Shown here piece by piece: positions 41,696-50,149 of a DNA stretch of 64,000 bases; positions within the stretch are counted from its first letter, which is position 1, and the number at the start of each line of letters is the position of its first letter. The position numbers and the translations under genes are program-made. This DNA comes from DASUVM01 sp963704675 (GTDB lineage: Bacteria; Patescibacteriota; Saccharimonadia; Saccharimonadales; Saccharimonadaceae): the NCBI GenBank assembly GCA_963704675.1, contig OY969928.1, forward strand, positions 124,001 through 188,000. The letters run 5' to 3'. Under the pieces are notes generated by a model. That model was not told the origin of the DNA. It ran no database searches and saw nothing but the letters and a program-made list of their open reading frames with translations.

Positions 41696-43033
41696 GCGTA
41701 CAGCTTCAAAATTCTTTAGCACTTTCTGTGCAACAGGAATCATTCGGCCTTCAAATGCATCGGCAGAGGCGTCTTGCTTATCAAGGCCCACTTCAATCGT
41801 TATGATACTCGCGCCTTTTCGAATAACCATGCTATAGGGGTTCTCTAACGTATTGACGCCTGTACTCTTTTTAATAAAGGCTTCATCACCAAGCGCAATG
41901 CGCGCCTTAAGCGGCGTTACATCATAAAGTCTGCTTTCTTTCTCTTGTTGCATAATTTGTTTTGCGCCGTCATTGTCGCGAGCTTGCATTAAAGTAACTT
42001 TGCTGCGGGCTATGTTGCTTTTTAAAATATCACGGTCAATTTCAAGCCGCTCACATTCACGGCGGGTGCTATTGCCACCCACTTCAGTTAAAATGATTGC
42101 TTCATCAGCAAGAGCGCCAGTTGGTTTACCAGCGTATTGCATAAAATCATCAGCACTGAGCAAGCCACAAGGGCTAATAAGCTGCTTGTACGGTTCGGGG
42201 TAGGTAACGTGTAGCGGGCCGGCCGGTGCTTTACTAAGCATGGCTGCAATATCGTCGCCAGCTTCATCTAAAAGTGCTTCAATACCGGTTTTAAAAATAA
42301 CCGCTACACTCTGATCTTTCTTAACAAATACAGAAGTAAAATAACCGTTGCCATCTTTTTCTGGCATGGCATAAATATCAATGTCTTTATAACTATGTTC
42401 TCTAAATTTCTTTTGAGCTTGAATGAAATTCAAAAACTGCGGGGAAAGCGGCGTCGGTTTCTGAGTAATGTAAACTTGTGCAAAGGTATGATTAATCAGC
42501 GAACTTTGAATCAGGCTTTGATCACCCGTTTGACCGTACGCACAGTTGCTGTCGGCAAGTGAGATATAAGGATCAACACTGACTACCCCTGGCTTTTCGT
42601 TAACAAGGGTGCCCGGTTCACGTGGGCTAGCATCGTGACCGAGTGGTGCTTTAATGACGCGGTCAATATAATTATGTTCAATCATCACCGGCTGGCTGGC
42701 GCGTTCACGGGTACCAACCGTATCGAGTAGTTTTGTAAAGTTGGGAATGGTCTTTTTAAGCGTTGCAAAGCTCACTAAATTGCAAGGATCATAGACTGCC
42801 GCTCCAGCATAAGTCATTGGCGTTCCTGAAGATTGAACTATAAACGATTCAGATGCTGGCTGCGTCGTCTGCTGATCAGTGGCGTCATCTTTTGGTGATT
42901 GGCGAATAAGGAAAGCAACTATTAAAGCAACCGCAAGAAGAGCAATTGTCATAATGACGCCTATGATTAACCATCGTTTCTTGTGAGATACAGACGCAGA
43001 TGGTTGGCCTGAATTATTTTGAAATGGATCCAT
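41684..43033 (-). CDS. Single-pass surface protein, paralogue 2, 449 aa
   Basis: Cytoplasmic N-terminus with Pro/Ser/Gln (MDPFQNNSGQPSASVSHKKR), a membrane helix (about residues 22-45) and a ~400-residue extracytoplasmic domain. It contains two repeats of a unit beginning 'DPCNLVSF..LKK' (YDPCNLVSFATLKKTIPNF) and 'SPCGLLSADDFMQYAGKP', each with one Cys; these look like two copies of a small binding domain. Follows the 43052 gene by 18 nt on the same strand and shares its overall plan, so the two arose by duplication. AAGGGG precedes the ATG. Function unknown. Confidence 0.75.
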   Translation of the reverse strand: MDPFQNNSGQPSASVSHKKRWLIIGVIMTIALLAVALIVAFLIRQSPKDDATDQQTTQPASESFIVQSSGTPMTYAGAAVYDPCNLVSFATLKKTIPNFTKLLDTVGTRERASQPVMIEHNYIDRVIKAPLGHDASPREPGTLVNEKPGVVSVDPYISLADSNCAYGQTGDQSLIQSSLINHTFAQVYITQKPTPLSPQFLNFIQAQKKFREHSYKDIDIYAMPEKDGNGYFTSVFVKKDQSVAVIFKTGIEALLDEAGDDIAAMLSKAPAGPLHVTYPEPYKQLISPCGLLSADDFMQYAGKPTGALADEAIILTEVGGNSTRRECERLEIDRDILKSNIARSKVTLMQARDNDGAKQIMQQEKESRLYDVTPLKARIALGDEAFIKKSTGVNTLENPYSMVIRKGASIITIEVGLDKQDASADAFEGRMIPVAQKVLKNFEAVRLTN

Positions 43034-43051
43034 ATAAATACCCCTTAAATA

Positions 43052-44371
43052 TTATGAGCGGCTTGCTTGCTCAAAAACTTCTTTTATAAACTTGTCAGTT
43101 ATTTTAATGCCTTTTGGCGTAAAAGATTTGTTCGGCGTATTATTAGAAATAACCTCAATACGATAGTAGTTATTGCCTTGCAGAATATAATAGTTATACC
43201 TTGTATCTTCTTTTGCAATACTTACTACTCTGGCGCCACCGTCTGCGATATCAACTTCAGCATATTCACCACGCGATTCACCCTCTGAATCAGGTGTTTG
43301 CAATCTCGCTTTGCTGTCTTTCAAAACATCTGCTGCTTCTTTTTCATTGCCGAATATTCGCTTGGTAACACTTAACATATGAGTAAATCTATCATCATAA
43401 GAAAGCGTAGCGTTCGTTTGATCCCGGCTTTCTTCAATCGTTCGGAATTTATAAGAGCAAACTGATTCGAGACTCGGGAAGGCATAGTTGTTATCGGTAA
43501 GCTGAGTCGTGTTTTGTACGCCATAAATATCAGTCGGACGAAATTCCACAGTGGCCAGAGTTTTGCCAAGGTTAGCGATATCAAGATTCGTACAAATATC
43601 CTGTAATGGCTTGCCACCAAGCGAAACGACATCGTTAAAACCAGGCATTTTCTTAGCTTCGCCATTATCAATACGCTCGAAAGCTATTTTAGCGAGATTA
43701 TCGATTTTAGAAATTTGTGCTTCTTCATCTAAACCAAAATCTGTTGACGTTGTGATGATGATTTCAAGGTTATCTTGCAAAATAGAAGCACTCAAGAATT
43801 TCTTGCCTGTTTTTTCATCTTGTTCATCAAAGGCATAGCCGGTTTTGAATGAGGGTAGGGGTTTGGTGGTAACCTGGGATTTATATTCTTCATAAATTTT
43901 TTGAGCGGTAGCGTTATCTTGGTATTGCACTGCATAAATATCAATTTTTTTACTCTTATTTCGACCTTCTGGGGTAAGGTCGGTGACGTCAAAATTATAT
44001 GTACAGCTGCTGCCGTATGCATCTTTTTTTGTAAGATTTAAAACATCTACTGGTTTGTTGTTGGTCGAGAACGCATCGACAGTTGAAACAAAGAACTTGT
44101 CTTTATTGCCAACATTGAAAGCGTTAGTAATATCGTCGTGCGTAAACATGCTACAAGCATAAAGATAAGGCTTGTTAGCAATAGTGACGGATGGTCGATC
44201 TATAGCAGCAGGGCTTGAATGTTGCGGTTTAAAGACAAATAAAATTATCGTAGCAATAAGCGTGATGATTACTACAAGCCCTAGGCCTATAAACAAGAAT
44301 GGTTTACCTCGCTTTAGTTGGTTGCCTTCAGGTGAGCTTGTTGAGGGCTCTTTGTATGTCTGTGGTTGCAT
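43052..44371 (-). CDS. Single-pass surface protein, paralogue 1, 439 aa
   Basis: Cytoplasmic tail of about 27 residues, a membrane helix (FLFIGLGLVVIITLIATIIL) and a large outside domain. As in the neighbour, two cysteine-centred units are seen: YACSMFTHDDITNAFNVGNK and LQDICTNLDIANLGKTLATV, each followed by a second Cys (SSCTYNFD; ESVCSYKF). Similar sizes, topology and order make it a paralogue of the 41684 product. GGTGGAGGAA is the Shine-Dalgarno. The two genes form an operon that starts 54 bp from repeat element C. Possibly a cell-surface binding protein; no direct evidence. Confidence 0.75.
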   Translation of the reverse strand: MQPQTYKEPSTSSPEGNQLKRGKPFLFIGLGLVVIITLIATIILFVFKPQHSSPAAIDRPSVTIANKPYLYACSMFTHDDITNAFNVGNKDKFFVSTVDAFSTNNKPVDVLNLTKKDAYGSSCTYNFDVTDLTPEGRNKSKKIDIYAVQYQDNATAQKIYEEYKSQVTTKPLPSFKTGYAFDEQDEKTGKKFLSASILQDNLEIIITTSTDFGLDEEAQISKIDNLAKIAFERIDNGEAKKMPGFNDVVSLGGKPLQDICTNLDIANLGKTLATVEFRPTDIYGVQNTTQLTDNNYAFPSLESVCSYKFRTIEESRDQTNATLSYDDRFTHMLSVTKRIFGNEKEAADVLKDSKARLQTPDSEGESRGEYAEVDIADGGARVVSIAKEDTRYNYYILQGNNYYRIEVISNNTPNKSFTPKGIKITDKFIKEVFEQASRS

Positions 44372-44424
44372 GGTTCCTCCACCTAAAGCCTAGCGTGTTC
44401 ATGAGTTTCGAGCAAGTTCACAGG

Positions 44425-44565
44425 TTAAAAACCCATTTCATGCTCCTCCCGAGATCGTGTGAAATCGGTTTTACAGACCGATTTCAGCCCAACGCTTATA
44501 TAAAGCTCCGGCGGAGCTTTATATAAAAAGAGTGGTCTCGGGAGGAGCATGAAATGGGTTTTTAA
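44425..44565 (+). repeat. Three-armed inverted-repeat element, copy C (candidate structured RNA)
   Basis: Outer stem TTAAAAACCCATTTCATGCT.. pairs perfectly back to 44565. Inner arms TGAAATCGGT/ACCGATTTCA and TATAAAGCTCC/GGAGCTTTATA. Junction strands CGTG, CAGCCCAACGCTT and AAAAAGAGTGGTCT match copies A and B. Lies between divergent genes (surface-protein operon and recG). Confidence 0.88.
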
Positions 44566-44594
44566 TAACCGTCTTAGTAATATACAGTAATATC

Positions 44595-46625
44595 ATGGAA
44601 TTTTCTGCCGGGCTTTCTTTCGTGAAAGGCGTAGGGCCAAAGTTGGCTGAGCGTTTTAAAGCGCTTGGTATTGAAACGATTCATGATTTATTGTACTTTT
44701 TCCCACGCCGTTATGAAAATTATGGAGATGTCGTCGCTTGTGCACGAGTACAGCCGGGTAATATAACAGTGCTTGCTCGAGTGGTCGAGGTAAACAGCCG
44801 CTATGTTCGGCGCGGTCTTCATATTACTGAAGCGCGACTGGCTGACGACAGTGGTGAGCTAAAAGCAGTGTGGTTTAACCAACCGTACCGAGCAGCGCAG
44901 CTAAAAAGCGATAAGCCATTTTATTTTACTGGTGTCTACGAGTTACAGCGCAGTCGCTATATATTAATGAACCCGGCTACTGAGCGTGCTGATCTGATTG
45001 ATCGTAACGGCCCACTGATTATTCCTGTCTATCGCGAAACAAAAGGGCTGCAATCACCGCAAATTCGTAAAATTATGGCTGCCATCTTGCCACTTGTGAC
45101 TACCTTTCCAGAGACGCTGCCGTCCCTTTTGCTTAAAAAACAAAAACTTGTATCCCTTCAGGATGCGCTACGCTGGACACACGCTCCTGCCGATATGAAG
45201 CAGCTTGACGAAGCCAAAGGGCGGCTCGCTTTTGAGGAACTTCTTGCCGTTATTCTTGCGGCAATTACGAACAAAAGCGAAAATGCACGCTTGCATGCTT
45301 GGCGTATCCCATTTGATGAAACGGCCGCAAAAAAGTTTGTTAGCAAACTGCCGTTTAATCTCACCGATGCACAGCGAAAGGCTGCCTGGGAAATCGTGAA
45401 GAACTTTGAAGCAGGCGAGCCAATGAACCGGCTTTTGCAGGGCGATGTGGGGGCAGGCAAAACGGTGGTGGCTGCAATGGCAGCATATTTGGCAGCGCAG
45501 GCTGGGTATCAAACGGCTTTCATGGCACCAACAGAACTTTTAGCGCAGCAACATGCTGAGACACTACACAAACTTCTTAGCCCCTATGGCTTGACGGTGG
45601 GACTATTTACCAGCAGCGTCAAGGGTAAAGCTCGTTCAGAACTCTCGAAAAACATTTCAACCGGTGCAATAGCGGTCACAATTGGCACTCATGCTCTCAT
45701 CCAACCAACGGTTAATTTTCACAAACTTGGGTTTGTTGTAATTGACGAGCAACACCGTTTTGGGGTTGAGCAGCGTCGAATACTGCTTGATAAAGGCGAG
45801 CGTATGCCACATCTTCTGAGCATGAGCGCAACACCAATTCCACGCAGTTTAGCGTTGACGGTTTACGGGGAACTTGATGTCAGTGTGCTCGACGAACTAC
45901 CAGCTGGCCGCTTACCAATTAAAACTGAAATTGTCTCGCCAAACTCACGCACTGCAACTTATACGCGTGTTGAGACTGAGCTTGCAGCTGGCCGGCAAGC
46001 CTATATTATTTGTCCGCAGATTGAGCCAAGTGACAGTGCAAGCGAAAAAAGCGTTGAGCAAGCCTTTCGCAAGCTCAGTGCTGGCGTCTTTAAGCATCGC
46101 AGTGTCGCAATGTTGCATGGCAAAATGAAGCCCGAAGACAAAGAAGCGATCATGCAGGCATTTAAAAGTGGAAGTATTGAAGTATTAGTTTCAACAACTG
46201 TTATTGAAGTTGGTGTCGATGTAGCAAATGCCACCGTTATGGTTATTGAAAGCGCTGATATCTTCGGCCTAGCTCAGCTTCATCAGCTGCGCGGCCGAGT
46301 CGGGCGTAGTTCACTGCAAAGTTACTGCTTTTTGGTTACTTCAACCAGTCAGCAGCCATCGCGCCGCTTGCGCGAATTAGAGCGGTCAACAGATGGCTTT
46401 TACCTGGCCGAAGTTGACCTTGAGCTACGCGGCCCCGGCGAAGTCTATGGCCGCTCGCAACATGGTGCACTTGATATGCGCCTGGCACGGCTTGGCGATA
46501 CGAAACTGGTTAAGAAGGTCCGCGAAGCAGCCGCTTGGTTGCTGAAAGAAGATGTCAATATAAAAAAATACCCCGAGCTGTATGCACGCGTTGAGCGCAT
46601 GCGCCGGGTAATTACACTGAATTAG
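44595..46625 (+). CDS. recG: ATP-dependent DNA helicase RecG
   Basis: Remodels stalled replication forks and branched recombination intermediates. 676 aa, usual length. N-terminal wedge/OB domain (FVKGVGPKLAERFKALGI, then LADDSGELKAVWFNQPY), helicase motifs I GDVGAGKTVVAAMAAY (about residue 285), Ia APTELLAQQHAE, II VVIDEQHRFGVEQR (about 385), III MSATPIPRSLALT and VI QLHQLRGRVGRS (about 570). The TRG motif region at the end is intact. A TATACA box eight bases before the ATG suggests a short or absent leader. Single gene. Confidence 0.98.
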   Translation: MEFSAGLSFVKGVGPKLAERFKALGIETIHDLLYFFPRRYENYGDVVACARVQPGNITVLARVVEVNSRYVRRGLHITEARLADDSGELKAVWFNQPYRAAQLKSDKPFYFTGVYELQRSRYILMNPATERADLIDRNGPLIIPVYRETKGLQSPQIRKIMAAILPLVTTFPETLPSLLLKKQKLVSLQDALRWTHAPADMKQLDEAKGRLAFEELLAVILAAITNKSENARLHAWRIPFDETAAKKFVSKLPFNLTDAQRKAAWEIVKNFEAGEPMNRLLQGDVGAGKTVVAAMAAYLAAQAGYQTAFMAPTELLAQQHAETLHKLLSPYGLTVGLFTSSVKGKARSELSKNISTGAIAVTIGTHALIQPTVNFHKLGFVVIDEQHRFGVEQRRILLDKGERMPHLLSMSATPIPRSLALTVYGELDVSVLDELPAGRLPIKTEIVSPNSRTATYTRVETELAAGRQAYIICPQIEPSDSASEKSVEQAFRKLSAGVFKHRSVAMLHGKMKPEDKEAIMQAFKSGSIEVLVSTTVIEVGVDVANATVMVIESADIFGLAQLHQLRGRVGRSSLQSYCFLVTSTSQQPSRRLRELERSTDGFYLAEVDLELRGPGEVYGRSQHGALDMRLARLGDTKLVKKVREAAAWLLKEDVNIKKYPELYARVERMRRVITLN

Positions 46626-46776
46626 AGAGAGTTTTCACTCGCACACCTGCTAATAGCTCTACGCCACCAGGCCCGCGGTAGAGGTTGTAGGTGAAGTCAA
46701 TGTTATTTATCATTTTATTTTCTGCTTTATTGCGGTTATACTTACTTTGTATAAATTAAACTAGAAGGATAAAAGT

Positions 46777-47577
46777 ATGCAGATACGGAAATCACCAATT
46801 ATCTTCTCGTTTGTAGCAGCGATTATGGTTATAGCCTCATTTATCGCGCCTGCTGCACAAGCGATGCCGGACGGCTCACAAATTACAGAACTGCGGCCAG
46901 CGGCGACCCAATATGGGCTCAGTAAGACTCAATTGAACGGAATTGTTGTTGACAGTGCCATGACTCGTGAACAAGCCTTAGGCGACAATGTCGTGCCTGC
47001 TGAGGGCCAGGCGATTCATGCAAAAATTAAAGACGACCTGCGTGTTGTGCCAGTGGTGTATCACGGCTACGACAATCGTATTCATGCTGGCCAAATTGTC
47101 GTTCACAAGGCTTTAGTACTTGACACCTATAAAGTATTTTTAAAGATGTTCCAGCTTCGTTTCCCAATAAAATCAGTTATTCCGCAATCGGCGTTTGGTT
47201 ATAGCGATCAACTATCTATGAGAGCAAACAATAGCTCTAACTATCGTCCTGAACCGGGCTCGGAGCATCGTAAAGGCTCAGCCTTTGACTTAAACCCGAT
47301 GCAAAATCCATTCGATATTACCGCCTATGATCCGACTGAACCTGTACAGCCGGCCGGTGCAACATATAATCCAGCCGCAAAAGGTACCGTTGTTATGAAT
47401 AGTCCTATGCGTCAATACTGGGCATCACTCAATTGGGAGTGGGGTGGTAACTGGGGTAACCCAAATGCCGATCCTGCCATTGACTTCTTTAGGGTTGGTT
47501 ACTTCGACTATCAGCATTTCCAGCTCAATATTAACCGTTACGATCAGTTCGAGGCGCTTTTGCCAGACGGCATTTAG
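46777..47577 (+). CDS. Secreted M15-family peptidase (DD-/LD-carboxypeptidase or endopeptidase)
   Basis: Cleaves D-Ala- or L-Ala-D-Glu-type bonds in peptidoglycan peptides outside the membrane. 266 aa with a signal peptide (SPIIFSFVAAIMVIASFIAP, cleavage likely after AAQA near residue 29). The zinc site is complete: SEHRKGSAFDLNP (His and Asp, about residue 165) and YFDYQHFQLN (final His), with WEWGGNWGN preceding it, as in the M15C endopeptidases. Acts in wall turnover together with the class A PBP, or on the wall of a neighbouring cell; the sequence does not tell which. A strong terminator follows. Confidence 0.9.
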   Translation: MQIRKSPIIFSFVAAIMVIASFIAPAAQAMPDGSQITELRPAATQYGLSKTQLNGIVVDSAMTREQALGDNVVPAEGQAIHAKIKDDLRVVPVVYHGYDNRIHAGQIVVHKALVLDTYKVFLKMFQLRFPIKSVIPQSAFGYSDQLSMRANNSSNYRPEPGSEHRKGSAFDLNPMQNPFDITAYDPTEPVQPAGATYNPAAKGTVVMNSPMRQYWASLNWEWGGNWGNPNADPAIDFFRVGYFDYQHFQLNINRYDQFEALLPDGI

Positions 47578-47593
47578 TCAATAAATTTATTGC

Positions 47594-47629
47594 AAAATAC
47601 CCATTGTTATTTTTAACGGTGGGTATTTT
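47594..47629 (+). terminator. Intrinsic terminator of the M15 peptidase gene
   Basis: AAAATACCCATTGTTA pairs with TAACGGTGGGTATTTT using two G-T pairs; tight loop and U-rich 3' arm. Confidence 0.88.
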
Positions 47630-47643
47630 AATACATAAAACTA

Positions 47644-47666
47644 TTGACATAACAAGCTTTTGTTAT
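47644..47666 (+). promoter_or_regulatory. Promoter region with inverted-repeat operator
   Basis: TTGACA (47644-47649) and TATAAT (47664-47669) are only 14 bases apart; with AATATT as -10 the spacer would be 17. ATAACAA-gctt-TTGTTAT (47649-47666) fills the space between the boxes, as a repressor site would. It drives the GC-rich cassette downstream. Confidence 0.5.
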
Positions 47667-47782
47667 AATATTTAATTAGTGCTGCCAATTTCTGTTACTT
47701 TTTCGCAAGTATTATCAAGTAAGTTGGCGATGATAAGGCACTTTATAAACTCATGGTATGTGGTTTGACGGCAGCGCGCCTC

Positions 47783-47814
47783 GACTCCTCTTCCCAATCC
47801 GGGAGGAGTCTTTT
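47783..47814 (+). terminator. Leader hairpin (attenuator-like) before the GC-rich cassette
   Basis: GACTCCTC (47783-47790) pairs with GAGGAGTC (47803-47810) around ttcccaatccgg, then TTTT. It lies between promoter and gene, so it may act as an attenuator. The CCGGGAGGA word in its 3' arm recurs as Shine-Dalgarno in the LuxR array leaders. Confidence 0.6.
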
Positions 47815-47828
47815 CACTGAGGAGTACC

Positions 47829-47981
47829 ATGATCACCAACCTGAACGCGACCGCCGAGGCCGCCCTGAACGTGCTCGAGCACCAGCCGGTGTTGGAGTTC
47901 GAGAAGGGCGGCTGGCGCATCGTGACCCTCGAGATTGCCATCGAGTACGTCGTCCGGCTTACAGCCAGACGCCAGCGGTGA
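47829..47981 (+). CDS. GC-rich hypothetical gene, N-terminal part (50 aa)
   Basis: ATG 47829 with GAGGAG seven bases upstream. The peptide (MITNLNATAEAALNVLEHQP to EYVVRLTARRQR) is helical and unassigned. Codons are strongly GC-ending, quite unlike all genes around it, which points to acquisition from a high-GC bacterium such as an actinobacterium; that is inference from composition. The frame stops at TGA 47979, while the overlapping +1 frame continues with protein-like sequence, so this is probably the front piece of a frame-shifted gene. Confidence 0.5.
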   Translation: MITNLNATAEAALNVLEHQPVLEFEKGGWRIVTLEIAIEYVVRLTARRQR

Positions 47982-48264
47982 TGACCCGAGAGACTGGTTG
48001 AACCAGTTCGAGCAGTGCTCCTTCGCCGTGCCCACGTCCTACGTGTGCCAAGAAGGGCCGACGCTACAAGAGTGGGTAGAGATTTTCAAGGTCTACGACG
48101 ACTCATACGTAAGCGTCAAGACCGCGAAGAGTTTCGCTCGCGCCCTGACGGCGTTCTGGATCCAGCGACGCATCCAAACGGGTGGCTACTGGATCAACAT
48201 GCTCGAACTATCCCGCAAGCGGATAGCTAACGGCGAGAAGCTTCTCGCCGAGGCCTTCGCCTGA
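47935..48264 (+). CDS. GC-rich hypothetical gene, C-terminal part (up to 109 aa)
   Basis: Open from TTG 47935, but no Shine-Dalgarno supports a start there. From GLQPDASGDDPRDWLNQF on, the sequence reads as a real helical protein (LQEWVEIFKVYDDSYVSVKT, ALTAFWIQRRIQTGGYWINM). Joined to the 47829 frame by a single-base shift between about 47945 and 47960, it would make one protein of about 145 aa. The join may be a true mutation, a sequencing error or programmed; the sequence alone cannot decide. A strong terminator closes the cassette. No family recognised. Confidence 0.5.
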   Translation: MPSSTSSGLQPDASGDDPRDWLNQFEQCSFAVPTSYVCQEGPTLQEWVEIFKVYDDSYVSVKTAKSFARALTAFWIQRRIQTGGYWINMLELSRKRIANGEKLLAEAFA

Positions 48265-48272
48265 CGGGACAC

Positions 48273-48324
48273 GCCCCGCAACTCCCCCCACGCTAGGAGG
48301 GAAGTTGCGGGGCATCCGTTTTTT
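48273..48324 (+). terminator. Strong intrinsic terminator of the GC-rich cassette
   Basis: GCCCCGCAACT pairs with AGTTGCGGGGC, with further CCC/GGG pairing in the loop, then ATCCGTTTTTT. Confidence 0.88.
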
Positions 48325-48385
48325 ATGGCTTTGTAAAATGATTCTAACCATTTATAATCAACCTATTAACTAAAATAAAACTCAC

Positions 48386-49228
48386 ATGTATTCTGGAACA
48401 ACACTACGACCGAGCTCTGGTAAAGTGCTTGGCGCGCACCAAAAATTTGACCGTGTTGCACGGCGGGCTTTAAGGCACATTGCGCCAAAGCTACCTTTTC
48501 CGAACATAAAGGATATTTTACATTTTGAAGGTATGAATGGGCCAGACGGTTTGAAGCGAAAATCACCCGCTAAAGACGAACCATGGCATTATTATAATCC
48601 GCTTGACGACAACGACCGGATTATTATTGATATGGTGGCAGACCATCGTGTTAATCTCATTCGGGCACTGAGAACTAATAATACGGAACGAGCTGCTTTC
48701 GAGGCCGCCTGGATGGCGCACGCACTTGTCGATGGCCTAACACCCGCGCATCATTTTCCATTTGAAGAAGCTATTGAGAGCATTCGCGGTGAAAGTAAAG
48801 AAAACCGCACAACAGTGTTCAAGAAACTAGTGTATCCAGGTGATACACCGCGCGAAATGATTCGCAATAATTGGTATGTTTGGGGCGCTGGTGGCATTAT
48901 GACTGCCCATGGCGTGTTTGAGTGGGGTGTGGCAACAACGGTGGCTACACTGAAGCTCCACAGGGGCTATCCACATGCTAACGATATGATTCGGGTACGT
49001 ACCGGTGGTATTGAGCCATTATTTAAAGAAGCGGCATGGCAAATTCATAGCTTGCATATGTATGAAAACTTTCAGAAAAATGGCTGGACATCACGCCTTG
49101 CACAGCAAACTAGGCGCGAACTAACACCAACAATTGTGAGAATAATAGTGCTTGCTTGGTATGAGGCAGCCTATACTGCCCATAGTAAGAAAGCCGGCTA
49201 CGGCAAGAAAGAAGCTGATACCGCATGA
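48386..49228 (+). CDS. Hypothetical protein, helical His/Asp-rich, 280 aa
   Basis: Cytoplasmic, helical. Residues about 95-130 contain MVADHRVNLIRAL and WMAHALVDGLTPAHHFPFEE; the H..D..H arrangement resembles the metal-binding helices of the zinc phospholipase C / P1 nuclease fold, but the N-terminal Trp ligand and other motifs of that family are not evident, so this is only a possibility. TATAAT at about 48351 with a 25-nt leader. The last four bases overlap the rsmD start (ATGA), so the two genes are translationally coupled. Confidence 0.6.
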   Translation: MYSGTTLRPSSGKVLGAHQKFDRVARRALRHIAPKLPFPNIKDILHFEGMNGPDGLKRKSPAKDEPWHYYNPLDDNDRIIIDMVADHRVNLIRALRTNNTERAAFEAAWMAHALVDGLTPAHHFPFEEAIESIRGESKENRTTVFKKLVYPGDTPREMIRNNWYVWGAGGIMTAHGVFEWGVATTVATLKLHRGYPHANDMIRVRTGGIEPLFKEAAWQIHSLHMYENFQKNGWTSRLAQQTRRELTPTIVRIIVLAWYEAAYTAHSKKAGYGKKEADTA

Positions 49229-49770
49229 GAATGCGCATTATTGCTGGTTCATTTGGTGGCCGGTGGTTCAATATAAAGGGGCTCGGTGCACTAACGCACC
49301 CAATGGGCGAACGAATTCGTGGCGGTTTATTTAATCGTCTCGGTGACTTAAGTGGCAAAACCGTGTTTGATGCGTTTGCCGGCAGTGGTGCTTGTTCCTA
49401 TGAAGCCGCGAGCCGAGGTGCCAGTTTAATAATTGCAGCCGAACGAGATCGTCGGGCACAACGTATCATTACTGAAAACATTAAAACTTTAGGCCTGGGT
49501 AGTAAAATAAAGTTAATTAAAGCTAGCTGTAGCGCCTGGAGCCGAACGAACCCGAGTACTCTATTTGATATTATTATATGTGATCCGCCCTATAATGATT
49601 TGCAGTTATCCACAGTTTCATTGTTAGTTAGGCATTTAAAAACAAATGGGCTTATGGTATTATCACACCCAGGTAGGGAGTCGTCGCCGACCGTTAATGG
49701 AGTTGTTGTGGTGGACAGTTCTACTTATGGAGACGCGGCGCTGGCGATCTACCATAAAGAAGACGCATAA
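49225..49770 (+). CDS. rsmD: RsmD-like 16S rRNA (guanine966-N2)-methyltransferase
   Basis: Methylates a guanine in 16S rRNA using AdoMet. 181 aa. The family opening MRIIAGSFGGRWF, the tag RGGLFNRLGDLSGKTVFDAF, the AdoMet loop DAFAGSGACSYEAASRGA (about residue 52) and catalytic DPPYND (about 118) are all present. ATG 49225 overlaps the previous stop; ATG 49231 would give the more usual MRIIAG start. Its stop codon lies in the loop of the terminator hairpin. Confidence 0.93.
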   Translation: MRMRIIAGSFGGRWFNIKGLGALTHPMGERIRGGLFNRLGDLSGKTVFDAFAGSGACSYEAASRGASLIIAAERDRRAQRIITENIKTLGLGSKIKLIKASCSAWSRTNPSTLFDIIICDPPYNDLQLSTVSLLVRHLKTNGLMVLSHPGRESSPTVNGVVVVDSSTYGDAALAIYHKEDA

Positions 49771-49784
49771 TAAGCGTCTTCTTT
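49756..49784 (+). terminator. Intrinsic terminator of rsmD
   Basis: AAAGAAGACGC (49756-49766) pairs perfectly with GCGTCTTCTTT (49774-49784), then GGTTT. The 5' arm is coding. Confidence 0.85.
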
Positions 49785-49931
49785 GGTTTATCATCTTTTA
49801 GCTAAGAAACTTTGGGTCCCATGTTAGCCATTTTCGAATAAGATACGTCGTTACTCTTAGGTGCATATTCATCAGCCTTCGAGTATAAAGACCACAAAGT
49901 CTTTCCTCATGATAACAAAGTATTATAAGGC

Positions 49932-49960
49932 TTGCTGTAAAGATATAAAATCGCTATAAT
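49932..49960 (+). promoter_or_regulatory. Promoter of tRNA-Leu
   Basis: TTGCTG (49932-49937), 17-base spacer, TATAAT (49955-49960); start of transcription about 18 nt before the mature tRNA. Confidence 0.75.
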
Positions 49961-49984
49961 ATGCCTTTAGTTTACCTCAACTTT

Positions 49985-50068
49985 GCGCGAGTGGTGGAAT
50001 GGTAGACACGCTAGTCTTAGGAACTAGTGCCGTAAGGCGTGGAGGTTCAAGTCCTCTCTCGCGCACCA
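49985..50068 (+). tRNA. tRNA-Leu (anticodon TAG), CCA encoded
   Basis: Class II tRNA of 84 nt. Acceptor GCGCGAG/CTCGCGC with discriminator A and genomic CCA; D-loop GGTGGAATGGTAGACAC; anticodon stem CTAGT/ACTAG with loop CTTAGGA, giving anticodon TAG; long variable arm TGCCGTAAGGCGT; T-arm GGTTCAAGTCC. Reads CUN codons. Own promoter and terminator. Confidence 0.97.
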
Positions 50069-50089
50069 TGATTTTATAACAGAGATGAA

Positions 50090-50117
50090 AGTGTTCCACA
50101 AAGCGGAACACTTTTTG
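50090..50117 (+). terminator. Terminator of tRNA-Leu
   Basis: AGTGTTCC-acaaagc-GGAACACT followed by TTTTG. Confidence 0.9.
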
Positions 50118-50149
50118 TTTTGTCTAAAGTCTGTTAGCCAGATCGCAGA

